A stretch of DNA of 64,000 nucleotides. Source: Micromonospora ureilytica (GTDB lineage: Bacteria; Actinomycetota; Actinomycetes; Mycobacteriales; Micromonosporaceae). The translations under genes and the position numbers were made by a program. Position 1 is the stretch's first letter, and every line of letters begins with the position of its first letter. This document shows positions 25,459-33,169 of this stretch, piece after piece. Location of the stretch: NCBI RefSeq assembly GCF_015751765.1, contig NZ_JADOTX010000001.1, positions 4,340,001 to 4,404,000 on the forward strand, read 5' to 3'. The notes under the pieces were generated by a model. The model ran no database searches, was not told where the DNA came from, and saw nothing but the letters and a program-made list of their open reading frames with translations.

Positions 25459-26883
25459 TCAATTCCGGTACGCGGTAAGCAGATCCTCCGCCGACAACAC
25501 CCGGATGCCGTCGACGGCAGTGCCGCTGCGCGACACGGCGAGGACCGGCACCGATTCGTCGGCGCCGGGGAGCCGAGACCGGTGCAGAAGTAGCCGGCCC
25601 AGGTCGTGGGCGTCAAAGGGGCGGTTCTCCTGCCACTTGACCGATCCGACGAAGCTGATGCTCCGAGCGACGGGCGCACGGTCGGCGCCGACTATGTCGA
25701 TCTCCGGGTCGTTGGTCCGGGTCCAGTAGCCGCCGATCACCGCTGCCTCCGCCGGCAGGTGGTCACCGGGCAGCCGGCGCAGCGCCTCCCGGACGACAGG
25801 TTCGATGGCTCGACCTCGCCAGGACGCCCACGACCTGTCGATCCGGTCCAGGGTCAGGTCGCCCCGCCCCCGCTCGATCTCGGAGAGGTGCGACCCCAGG
25901 AACGACAGCCAGAAGCGCAGGTACGGGTCGGCCACCGCGTACCGGGTTTCCCGCGACGGCTTGGTCGACAGCGGAACGGTGATCTCCACGGCCCGCTTCT
26001 GCGTCAGCAGGCGCAGGGCCCGGTTGAGGGACGCCTGCGGAAGATCCCCCGCCGCGCGGGAGATCAGCGAGAAGGTCCGCTCACCGGAGCCGATGGCCCG
26101 CAGCACCAGACCCGCCTGGGACTGGGGCGGGAACTCCGCCGCCAGTGCCCGCTCGCCGCTGACCAGCAGGGCAGAGGTCGGATCTCGTACCGCATCGGTC
26201 AGGTATTCGTGGACCGATGCACCCGTCGGCCACTCGTCGAGGATCAGCGGCAGACCACCGGACACCAGGTAGGCGTCGAACGCGTCGGCGGCGGACAGGC
26301 CGAGCATGTCGCTGACGTCGGCCGGGCTCAACGGCGGAATGACCATCTCGGTGGCTCGCTGGTGGAACGGCCGGCCGTAGTCGTTGAGGGCTTCCATCAT
26401 GGCCAGGTCCGAACCGACACAGATCAGCAGGACGGGTCGCTTGGACAACTCGCGGTCGAAGACCTTCTGCAGCGTTCCTTCGAAGCCCGGGTCGCCCGCG
26501 ATGAGGTACGGCATCTCGTCCAGGACGACGACGCTCGGCCGGTCGGACGGCAGCGCGGCGGCGAGCAGGGTCAACGCCGCGTCCCAGGTCCGTGGTTGCT
26601 GCTCCCGAAGGATCTGTGCACCCGGCAGCGTCGAGGCGGCCGCCTCCTCCACGAAGAGGGCCAGCTCGGCTGCGACGGTCGGCTGCGCGGAGGCGGTGAA
26701 GAAGAGGTACGGCACCTCGGCCCGCTCGACGAACTCCTCGACCAGTCGGGACTTGCCTACCCGTCGGCGACCGCGCATGAGCAGGGCGCGCCCCGGCCGA
26801 CCAGCGCGGCCACCGCGCTGCACCCGGCCGAGCATGCCGCCCAGGAGGTGGAGTTCACGGTCCCGTCCGACAAAGCCGTCCAC
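25459..26883 (-). CDS. ATP-binding protein, archaeal-type ATPase with DUF234-like C-terminal domain
   Basis: A 474-residue STAND/AAA-like ATPase. Walker A is RGRRRVGKSRLV near residue 42 and Walker B is VVVLDEMPYL near residue 135. A winged-helix region follows (SLISRAAGDLPQASLNRALRLLTQ). The C-terminal domain of about 130 residues resembles DUF234, a PD-(D/E)xK-type fold, with NDPEIDIVGAD. The usual ExK is SVK here, in VGSVKWQ, so nuclease activity is doubtful. Such ATPases are scattered and often horizontally acquired. GTG 26883 fits AGGGG five bases upstream; the frame stays open to TTG 26919. An AT-rich stretch with a TACAAT box lies just upstream. Biological role unknown. Confidence 0.82.
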   Translation of the reverse strand: MDGFVGRDRELHLLGGMLGRVQRGGRAGRPGRALLMRGRRRVGKSRLVEEFVERAEVPYLFFTASAQPTVAAELALFVEEAAASTLPGAQILREQQPRTWDAALTLLAAALPSDRPSVVVLDEMPYLIAGDPGFEGTLQKVFDRELSKRPVLLICVGSDLAMMEALNDYGRPFHQRATEMVIPPLSPADVSDMLGLSAADAFDAYLVSGGLPLILDEWPTGASVHEYLTDAVRDPTSALLVSGERALAAEFPPQSQAGLVLRAIGSGERTFSLISRAAGDLPQASLNRALRLLTQKRAVEITVPLSTKPSRETRYAVADPYLRFWLSFLGSHLSEIERGRGDLTLDRIDRSWASWRGRAIEPVVREALRRLPGDHLPAEAAVIGGYWTRTNDPEIDIVGADRAPVARSISFVGSVKWQENRPFDAHDLGRLLLHRSRLPGADESVPVLAVSRSGTAVDGIRVLSAEDLLTAYRN

Positions 26884-26924
26884 GATCACCCCTGACACTA
26901 CCAACGATGGAACAACCAAAAATG

Positions 26925-26930
26925 ATTGTA
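26925..26930 (-). promoter_or_regulatory. -10 box of the DUF234-type ATPase gene
   Basis: TACAAT on the minus strand inside an unusually AT-rich stretch (about 26905-26960). It gives a 5' leader of roughly 35 bases. Confidence 0.5.
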
Positions 26931-26980
26931 ACCTCTTCAGTATTGGTGTGCCTGATCATTCGGCCCGGCGAAACCGATCG

Positions 26981-27694
26981 TCAGACGAGGCCGGCGTCGT
27001 GCACGAGCAGCGCCACCTGGACCCGGTTGTTCAGCTCCAGTCGGGTCAGCAGCCGGGACACGTACGCCTTCACGGTCGCCACGCTCATGAACAACTCCCC
27101 CGCGATCTCCGCGTTGGTGTGGCCCCGCCCCAGCGCGACCGCCACCTGCCGCTCCCGCTCACTGAGCCCTCTGAGCAGCCGCAGTGCCCGCTCCCGGCGT
27201 GGGTCGGGACCGGCTGGTCCGGGAGTGGCGGCGGTCACGTGGGCGATCAGCGTTCGGGTCACCGTCGGGGAGAGCGTGGCCTCGCCGGCCGCCACCCGTC
27301 GTACGGCGTGCACGATCTCCGCCGGCGGGGTGTCCTTGAGCAGGAATCCGGCCGCCCCGGCGCGCAGCGCCCGCAGCACCTGCTCGTCGGCATCGAAGGT
27401 GGTCAGCACCAACACCTCCGGCGGGTGCGGCTGGGCGCGCAGCGCCTCGGTGGCGGTCAGCCCGTCGACCCGGGGCATCCGGATGTCCATCAGCACCACG
27501 TCCGGGGCGTACGCGGCGACCGCGGCGGGCACCTCGCCGCCGTCGGCTGCCTCACCGACCACTGTCAGGTCCGGCAGACCGCCGAGGATCATCGACAGGC
27601 CGGCCCGGACCAGTGCGTCGTCGTCCACGATCAACACGCGCACCGGCGGCGCAGTCACACCCGAGGGCCCGGTCACACCCGACGGCCCGGTCAC
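26981..27694 (-). CDS. Response regulator, NarL/LuxR family (two-component system 1)
   Basis: A 237-residue DNA-binding regulator. The receiver domain (about residues 17-135) has the acidic pair in VLIVDDDALVRAG, the phosphorylated Asp in DVVLMDIRMPRVDG, the Thr in VLVLTTFD and the Lys in FLLKDTPPAE. The LuxR helix-turn-helix (about 170-232) reads LSERERQVAVALGRGHTNAEIAGELFMSVATVKAYVSRLLTRL. GTG 27694 overlaps the kinase stop (GTGA), so translation is coupled. An 18-bp tandem repeat at the N-terminus gives two further in-frame GTG codons. The probable target is the divergent ABC transporter at 29077. Confidence 0.93.
   Translation of the reverse strand: MTGPSGVTGPSGVTAPPVRVLIVDDDALVRAGLSMILGGLPDLTVVGEAADGGEVPAAVAAYAPDVVLMDIRMPRVDGLTATEALRAQPHPPEVLVLTTFDADEQVLRALRAGAAGFLLKDTPPAEIVHAVRRVAAGEATLSPTVTRTLIAHVTAATPGPAGPDPRRERALRLLRGLSERERQVAVALGRGHTNAEIAGELFMSVATVKAYVSRLLTRLELNNRVQVALLVHDAGLV
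27659..27694 (-). repeat. 18-bp tandem repeat at the start of a response regulator gene
   Basis: Two copies of GTGACCGGGCC(G/C)TCGGGT, followed by a third GTGAC. They encode VTGPSG twice and create alternative GTG starts at 27676 and 27658. Confidence 0.85.
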
Positions 27695-28944
27695 GCCGGC
27701 CACGGCAGCCAGGCGGCCAGCCGGAAGTCGCCGGCGTCGTCCCGGCCGTAGGCCAGCCGGCCGCCGGCCAGCGTGACCCGTTCGCTGATGCCCACCAGGC
27801 CGGTGCCGGCGCCCGGCAGCGTGCCGCCGGGCGGTGCGCCGACCGGCCACCGGTTGCCGATCGCCACGGTCAGCCCGGCGCCCGGTCCGCCGGCCACGTC
27901 CACGGTGACGGCCGCGCCGGCCGCGTGCTTGCGGGCGTTGGTCAGCCCCTCCTGCACGATCCGGTACGCGGCCCGGCCCAGCGCCGCCGGTACCTCCCCC
28001 GACCGGTCGACGATGTCGCTGACGTTGACGTTGACGCCAGCCGAGCGCGACTCGGCGATCAGGGTCGGCAGGTCGGCGAGGGTCGGCTGGGGCGGCTCCG
28101 GGGCGTCGACGTCGTTGTCGCCCTCGGCGCGGAGCACCCCGATCACCTCCCGCAGGTCCTGAAGGGCGGCGTGCGCGCTGCCCCGGATCACCCCGGCCGC
28201 GCGAGCCACCTCCTCGGCCGGCGCGTCCGGGCGGAACTCCAACGCCCCGGCGTGCAGGCTGAGCAGGGAGATCCGGTGGGCCAGCACGTCGTGCATCTCC
28301 CGGGCGATGCGGGTGCGTTCGAGGTGGCGGGCCTGGGCGACCCGGAGCTGCTGCTCGGCCTCGGCCCGCTCGGCCCGCTCGCGTAGCGACACGATCAACT
28401 GCCGGCGGGCCCGGACGAACATCCCCCAGGCCAGCACGGCGAAGCTGAACACCACGCCCCACGACGCTGTCGCCCAGTACGGCCAGGCCGGGTCCGGACG
28501 CAGCCAACTGAAGACCAGGTTGGTGACCAGACCCGCGACGGTCACCGCCATCGCGATGGCGGTCCGGCGGTGCACCACCACCGTGAAGAACATGATCAAC
28601 AGTGGGATCGCGGAGGCCAGCGAGAACATGGTCAGTGGCGTGGTGGCCACCAGCAACCCGAGCGGCCACCGCCGGCGCAGCCAGAGCAAGCCGCAGCAGA
28701 CCAGCCCGATCAGGGCGTCAGCGACGGTCATCCAGTCGTGCGGGAGCGGGATCGCGATCGCCGGATCCGGCGACAGGGCGTCCGCGGTGACGAACAGCAC
28801 CCAGAGCAGCGAACCCAGAAACGCGACGATGTCCACGATCCAGTCGCGGGTGGTGCGGCGCGGGTGGGTGCGCCCCTGATCGGCCGGCACGGCCAGCTCC
28901 CCTGGCAGCAGCCAGGGGTGCTCCGGGACGGCGAGGCTGGTCAC
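27691..28944 (-). CDS. Sensor histidine kinase, NarL-partner type (two-component system 1)
   Basis: A 417-residue membrane kinase. A cytoplasmic N-terminus of about 40 residues precedes four to six hydrophobic segments (about 40-185) with hardly any extracellular loop, suggesting membrane-stress or intramembrane sensing. The dimerisation/phosphoacceptor box is ERTRIAREMHDVLAHRISLLSLHAG, of the HisKA_3 class. The catalytic ATPase domain has RIVQEGLTNARKHA (N box) and GTGLVGISERV (G box). A TAGCAT box lies six bases before GTG 28944, so the transcript is probably leaderless. It forms an operon with the overlapping regulator gene. It faces the ABC transporter across a 132-base gap holding a palindrome. 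Confidence 0.93.
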   Translation of the reverse strand: MTSLAVPEHPWLLPGELAVPADQGRTHPRRTTRDWIVDIVAFLGSLLWVLFVTADALSPDPAIAIPLPHDWMTVADALIGLVCCGLLWLRRRWPLGLLVATTPLTMFSLASAIPLLIMFFTVVVHRRTAIAMAVTVAGLVTNLVFSWLRPDPAWPYWATASWGVVFSFAVLAWGMFVRARRQLIVSLRERAERAEAEQQLRVAQARHLERTRIAREMHDVLAHRISLLSLHAGALEFRPDAPAEEVARAAGVIRGSAHAALQDLREVIGVLRAEGDNDVDAPEPPQPTLADLPTLIAESRSAGVNVNVSDIVDRSGEVPAALGRAAYRIVQEGLTNARKHAAGAAVTVDVAGGPGAGLTVAIGNRWPVGAPPGGTLPGAGTGLVGISERVTLAGGRLAYGRDDAGDFRLAAWLPWPA

Positions 28945-28950
28945 CGCCCC

Positions 28951-28956
28951 ATGCTA
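28951..28956 (-). promoter_or_regulatory. -10 box, leaderless kinase/regulator operon
   Basis: TAGCAT on the minus strand, six bases before GTG 28944. Confidence 0.5.
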
Positions 28957-29001
28957 GGCAGCCGACGGGCACCACGACCAGCTACCAAAGTCGAGACCCA
29001 A

Positions 29002-29021
29002 ACGTCGACCAAGGTCGACGT
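29002..29021. promoter_or_regulatory. Candidate response-regulator operator between TCS 1 and the ABC transporter
   Basis: ACGTCGACC-AA-GGTCGACGT is a perfect 9-bp inverted repeat almost midway between the divergent starts (57 and 55 bases away). Upstream bases repeat the CCAAA-GTCGA theme. The nearby LuxR-type regulator is the obvious candidate ligand; this is inference. Confidence 0.55.
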
Positions 29022-29076
29022 GGCGCCGACCGGTGGCCGCAGCGGATGGCCGGGCGGCGCGGGCAGGCTCAACAGC

Positions 29077-29973
29077 ATGATCAGCGTGGAGAACCTCACC
29101 AAGCGATACGGGCCACACCCGGCCGTGGACGACGTCTCGTTCCAGTGCGAGCCGGGCACCGTCACCGGCTTCCTCGGCCCCAACGGCGCCGGCAAGTCCA
29201 CCACCATGCGGATGATCTGCGGGCTCACCGCCCCGACCGCGGGCCGTGCCACCGTCTCCGGACACCCGTACCGGGAGCTGCCCAACCCGGGGCGGGAGGT
29301 CGGGGTGCTGCTGGACGCCTCCGCCCAACACGCCGGGCGCACCGGCCGCGAGGCGTTGACGCTGTCCGCGTACACCATGGGTTTGGACCGGCGCGAGGTC
29401 GCCGCGAAGCTCGACCTGGTCGGGTTGAACGCGGTGGCGGCGAAGCGTCGGGTACGGGCGTACTCGTTGGGCATGCGCCAGCGGCTCGGCTTGGCGCAGG
29501 CGCTGCTCGGCGACCCGCGGGTGTTGATCCTCGACGAGCCGGCGAACGGGCTGGACCCGGAGGGGATCTTCTGGATGCGCGGTCTGCTGCGCGACTTCGC
29601 CGACCGGGGCGGCACCGTGCTGCTCTCCTCCCACCTGCTGCGCGAGGTGGAGGCGGTCGCGGACCGGCTGGTGGTGATCGGGGGTGGCCGGATCGTGGCC
29701 CAGGGCAACAAGAATGAGCTGCTGGCCGGCGGCGGCACTGTGGTCCGGGCCCGCGACGGCGCGGCGCTGCGCCGGGCGCTGGAGGTAGCCAACCTGAGCG
29801 CCGCCGACAGCTCCGAGGGGCTGCTCGTGCAGGCCGACGCCGAGGCGGTCGGCCAGGCCGCCGCCGATGCCGGCGTCGCGTTGGCCGAGCTGCGCCCCGC
29901 CAGCGGCGGTGGCCTCGAACAGCTCTTCCTCACCCTGACCGCCGGCGAATCCACCAAGGAGTCCGTCCGATGA
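29077..29973 (+). CDS. ABC transporter ATP-binding protein (DrrA/CcmA-like)
   Basis: A 298-residue ATPase for the permease encoded next. Walker A is GPNGAGKST near residue 37, the signature is YSLGMRQRLGLAQALLG and Walker B is VLILDEPANGLDPEG. The D and H loops are present (SSHLLREVE). The C-terminal extension of about 80 residues fits ATPases of simple ABC-2 exporters. It couples ATP hydrolysis to export of an unknown substrate. Its stop overlaps the permease start (ATGA). Control by the divergent two-component system is likely. Confidence 0.93.
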   Translation: MISVENLTKRYGPHPAVDDVSFQCEPGTVTGFLGPNGAGKSTTMRMICGLTAPTAGRATVSGHPYRELPNPGREVGVLLDASAQHAGRTGREALTLSAYTMGLDRREVAAKLDLVGLNAVAAKRRVRAYSLGMRQRLGLAQALLGDPRVLILDEPANGLDPEGIFWMRGLLRDFADRGGTVLLSSHLLREVEAVADRLVVIGGGRIVAQGNKNELLAGGGTVVRARDGAALRRALEVANLSAADSSEGLLVQADAEAVGQAAADAGVALAELRPASGGGLEQLFLTLTAGESTKESVR

Positions 29974-30767
29974 CCACCACCACCGCGCCCGCCGCCGGCG
30001 CCGTCGCGCCCCGGCAGCACTCTTCGGTACGCCGCCCGTCGCTGCTTCGGCTCTCCGCCGTGGAGGTGCGCAAGCTCGTCGACACCCGGGCTGGCCGTTG
30101 GCTGCTGATCACCATCGGCCTGGCCACCGCCCTGATCGTCACCCTGCAACTGATCTACTCGAACGAGGCCGACCAGACCTTCCCCAACTTCTTCGTCCCC
30201 TCGCTGCTGCCGGTGTCGGTGCTGCTGCCGGTGCTCGGCATCCTGTCGATCACCAGCGAGTGGTCGCAACGGACGGCCCTCACCACGTACGCCCTCGTGC
30301 CCCGCCGGGAGAGGGTCGTCGTCGCTAAACTGATCGCCGTGATGCTGACAGCGCTCGCCTCGGTGCTGGCCAGCCTCGCCTTCGCCGCCGTCGGCACGCT
30401 TGTGGCGTCCGCCACCGGTGGCGCGGGCACCTGGCAGTTCGACTGGTCGCTGCTGCTGAACGCGGTGGTCATCCAGGTCACAAGCGTGTTGATGGGCGCG
30501 GCCTTCGGCCTGCTGCTGCTCAACCCGCCGCTGGCGATCGTCGGCTATTTCCTGCTGCCCACTCTGTGGGGGGTGCTCGGCGAGATGGTCAAGCCTCTGC
30601 GTGGCCCGTCCGAGTGGTTGGACACCAGCAAGACCATGGAACCGTTGTTCAGCAGCGACGCCGTCACCGGCGGGCAGTGGGGGCGGATAGTGGTGTCCCT
30701 GCTGGTCTGGATGGTCCTTCCGCTGGCCGCCGGTCTGTTCCGGACGCTACGCCGCGAGGTGTCCTGA
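29970..30767 (+). CDS. ABC transporter permease
   Basis: A 265-residue membrane protein with about six hydrophobic segments, of the ABC-2 type. The topology is that of exporter permeases paired with the preceding ATPase. A long first segment (WLLITIGLATALIVTLQLI) leads to an outer loop, then SLLPVSVLLPVLGILSITSE, whose ITSEW box recurs in this permease group. The start overlaps the ATPase stop by four bases, which shows translational coupling. The substrate is unknown; lipid, peptide or drug export are all possible. Confidence 0.88.
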   Translation: MTTTTAPAAGAVAPRQHSSVRRPSLLRLSAVEVRKLVDTRAGRWLLITIGLATALIVTLQLIYSNEADQTFPNFFVPSLLPVSVLLPVLGILSITSEWSQRTALTTYALVPRRERVVVAKLIAVMLTALASVLASLAFAAVGTLVASATGGAGTWQFDWSLLLNAVVIQVTSVLMGAAFGLLLLNPPLAIVGYFLLPTLWGVLGEMVKPLRGPSEWLDTSKTMEPLFSSDAVTGGQWGRIVVSLLVWMVLPLAAGLFRTLRREVS

Positions 30768-30769
30768 CC

Positions 30770-31519
30770 ATGGACCTGGCCGGCGATCGACCACGGACCG
30801 TCGTCAGCGGCGGCGCCACAGAGCTGGCCGTCATGTGGGGTGGCTTCCCGCTGGTCGGCGCGGGCCTCGGGTGGCTCCTCGCGGCGACGACCGGCTGGCT
30901 GGCCCGGCTGCCCTGGGTGCCGTTCGGTGACCTGGTCGAGTGGCTGGACCGGCTGCCCGAGCCACAGGCCACCGCCGGCGCGGTCGTGGTGGGCGTGCTG
31001 GGCGGCCTGGTCGTCGCCGGGATCGGCACCGCCGAGCGGCTGATCGTCACCGTCGACGCGGCGCAGGTCCGGCTGCGCCGCGCCGACCAGGACCGGGCCG
31101 TCGCACGGGCCGACGCCCGGGTGGTCTTCCTCGCCGACAAGCACCTGGTGCTGCTCGACGCCGACGAAGCGGAACTGGTGCGGGAGTCCACCGACCTGCC
31201 GGCCGCGAAACTGGCGGCGGCGTTCCGGGCGCACGGCTGGGGTTGGGCGGACGACGACCCGCACCGATCGGCGTACCGGCTGTGGGTTCCGGACCTGCCC
31301 GGGTTGCCCGCCGGCGCGGACGCGCTGCTGCGCGCCCGGGAACGGGCGGTCGAGCGGGACCGCCGCGACGACGCCCGTGAGCTGCGCCGCGAGCTGGGTC
31401 TGCTCGGTGTGGTGCTGCGCGACGAGGGCAAGCGGCAGTACTGGAGGTTGACCGCGCGGGCCCTCGCCTCCGGGCCGGAGCAGCCGACTTCGGCCGAGCG
31501 GGAGCCGGACGGGCGGTAG
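30770..31519 (+). CDS. Membrane protein with PH-like domain (YqeB-like), unknown function
   Basis: A 249-residue protein starting three bases after the permease stop, so it belongs to the same operon. Two hydrophobic segments lie at about residues 20-42 and 65-90. A soluble part follows with GTAERLIVTVDAAQVRLRRA... and VVFLADKHLVLLDADEAELVRE, which resembles the PH-like domain of the YqeB family. The C-terminal third is rich in Arg and Glu (RERAVERDRRDDARELRREL) and probably helical. I suggest YqeB-like with modest confidence. A role in the transporter is possible from position only. Confidence 0.65.
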   Translation: MDLAGDRPRTVVSGGATELAVMWGGFPLVGAGLGWLLAATTGWLARLPWVPFGDLVEWLDRLPEPQATAGAVVVGVLGGLVVAGIGTAERLIVTVDAAQVRLRRADQDRAVARADARVVFLADKHLVLLDADEAELVRESTDLPAAKLAAAFRAHGWGWADDDPHRSAYRLWVPDLPGLPAGADALLRARERAVERDRRDDARELRRELGLLGVVLRDEGKRQYWRLTARALASGPEQPTSAEREPDGR

Positions 31520-31551
31520 CGTCTGTCCCAGCAGACCCTGGGAGCCGCGCG

Positions 31552-32115
31552 ATGACCGAACAGCAGCCGTACCGGGTGGTGTCCCGACACCCCGGCTTCG
31601 AGCTGCGTCGGTACCCCGCCCACCTGGTGGCCGAGATGCAGATCCAGGCGTCTTTCACCCGGGCGCCGATCGAGGCGTTCCGGCCGCTCGCCGCGTACAT
31701 CGGTGGCGCCAATCGGGCCCGGCACCCGATTGGTTCCGCCGCTCCGGCGATGGCGGCGGCCGGCGACTCGGAGAAGATCGCCATGACCGTGCCGGTGGTC
31801 CAGATCGAGGGCGAGTGGCCGGGCGCGTACCTGATCCAGTTCGTCATGCCGGCCACCTTCACCACCGCCACCCTGCCCGAGCCGGTGGATCCCCGGGTGC
31901 GGATCCATGCGGTTCCGGCGCGACTGGCGGCGGCGATACGGTTCTCCGGACGGTGGACGGAGCAGGCGTTCAGCCAGCGGGCCACCATGCTCGGCCGGTC
32001 GGTGACCGCCGCCGGGCTGCAACCGACGGGCGCCATCCGGTACGCGCGCTTCGACCTGCCGTGGAAGCCGTGGTTCCTGCGCCGCAACGAGGTGGTGCTG
32101 CCGGTCGTCGAGTGA
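31552..32115 (+). CDS. SOUL haem-binding family protein
   Basis: A 187-residue protein of the SOUL/HBP family. Family marks are YRVVSRHPGFELRRYPAHLVAEM at the start, FRPLAAYIGGAN, SEKIAMTVPVVQ (the highly conserved 'I.MT.PV' block) and the C-terminal GAIRYARFDLPWKPWFLRRNEV. Eukaryotic members bind haem or tetrapyrroles; the bacterial role is not established. No signal peptide is visible. A TAGCGT box ends about 30 bases upstream and a GGGAG site lies before ATG 31552. It ends one base from the stop of the convergent membrane protein gene. Confidence 0.9.
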   Translation: MTEQQPYRVVSRHPGFELRRYPAHLVAEMQIQASFTRAPIEAFRPLAAYIGGANRARHPIGSAAPAMAAAGDSEKIAMTVPVVQIEGEWPGAYLIQFVMPATFTTATLPEPVDPRVRIHAVPARLAAAIRFSGRWTEQAFSQRATMLGRSVTAAGLQPTGAIRYARFDLPWKPWFLRRNEVVLPVVE

Positions 32116-32116
32116 G

Positions 32117-33127
32117 CTACCTGAGCTGCCGGCGGTCCTCCACGCTCGGTCGCGCCAGCAGCACTGCCATTCCGAGCCCGGAGAGCAGCCCGGCCAGGGA
32201 GACAAGCAGATCGGAGTCGGCGGCGTGGATCGGGCTGTTGCCGGCCAGTTCGGTGAACGTCGCGCCGATCGGCATCATGATCATCATGGGGATGGCCGTA
32301 GCCACCAGGAACGCCACCGGGCCCACAAGCGCGATGAGCGCGGCCAGGGCGTGGTGCCACCAGATCGGCCGACCACCCGGCCAGTCCCACGCCAGCAGTG
32401 TGACCCCGGTGAGCAGCACCGCCCCGAGAGCGACCTCCGGCAGGAGGCGTGTGCCGGGCGCGGTGGCACGGACCAGCCCGACGCCGAACAACGCCACCAC
32501 TGTGAGACCGACCGCCAGCCCGACGCGAGCCCGGGTCCGCGTCGGAGCCGCCGCCAGCGCGGCGCCGACGGCCAGGGCCACCAGCAGCGCCGCGGTGACC
32601 AGGGCACCCTGGTTCAGTTCCGGCTCCCGGTCGGTCGGTGACTCCATGCCGGCCGCCACAAGTGTCAGCACCCCGGCCACGCAGGCCGCGCCGGTCAGCA
32701 CCCGCCGGTCGGCGGCCGGAGTCGTGCCAGGCTCCCGCGTCTGCGGCGTGCGGCGCTCCCAGCACAACAGAATCGCCGCGACCACGCCGAGCACGGCGTA
32801 GCCGGCGGCGGCGAGCCGCACCGTCGCGTCGAAGCCGATCACGTCGGCCCGGTCGATCACCACGTCGGCGGCGACCCAGCAGCCGCCCAGCACCACCGCC
32901 GGGCCGCCCCACCGCACCTGCCCCCGCCCGGCCAGCACCAGACCGAGCGGCACCGCCATGATCGCCATGAACCGCAGGTCGCGCGCCCAGTAGGTGTTGT
33001 TGCCCGGCAGGTGCTCCGACCACGGTCCGAGTGGCTCGGTGAGCGGTTGCCACGTGGTCATGCCGTACGCCCAGAGCGCGACGGCGGCGGCGGAGAGGAG
33101 CAGCCCGACCGGGCGCGCGGATCGCAT
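32117..33127 (-). CDS. Multi-spanning membrane protein, unknown function
   Basis: A 336-residue integral membrane protein with about nine hydrophobic segments spread evenly. Short charged loops occur near residues 70, 128 and 165-172 (TDREPELNQ). No motif identifies a transporter or enzyme, and I do not recognise the family. TACCGT lies six bases before ATG 33127, so the mRNA is probably leaderless. It lies between the SOUL gene and the FtsX-type permease and need not be linked to either. Confidence 0.7.
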   Translation of the reverse strand: MRSARPVGLLLSAAAVALWAYGMTTWQPLTEPLGPWSEHLPGNNTYWARDLRFMAIMAVPLGLVLAGRGQVRWGGPAVVLGGCWVAADVVIDRADVIGFDATVRLAAAGYAVLGVVAAILLCWERRTPQTREPGTTPAADRRVLTGAACVAGVLTLVAAGMESPTDREPELNQGALVTAALLVALAVGAALAAAPTRTRARVGLAVGLTVVALFGVGLVRATAPGTRLLPEVALGAVLLTGVTLLAWDWPGGRPIWWHHALAALIALVGPVAFLVATAIPMMIMMPIGATFTELAGNSPIHAADSDLLVSLAGLLSGLGMAVLLARPSVEDRRQLR

Positions 33128-33133
33128 CCGTGG

Positions 33134-33139
33134 ACGGTA
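33134..33139 (-). promoter_or_regulatory. -10 box, leaderless membrane protein transcript
   Basis: TACCGT on the minus strand, six bases before ATG 33127. Confidence 0.5.
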
Positions 33140-33169
33140 ACGGCCCGCCCGCCCGGGCGGGGGGCGCGG

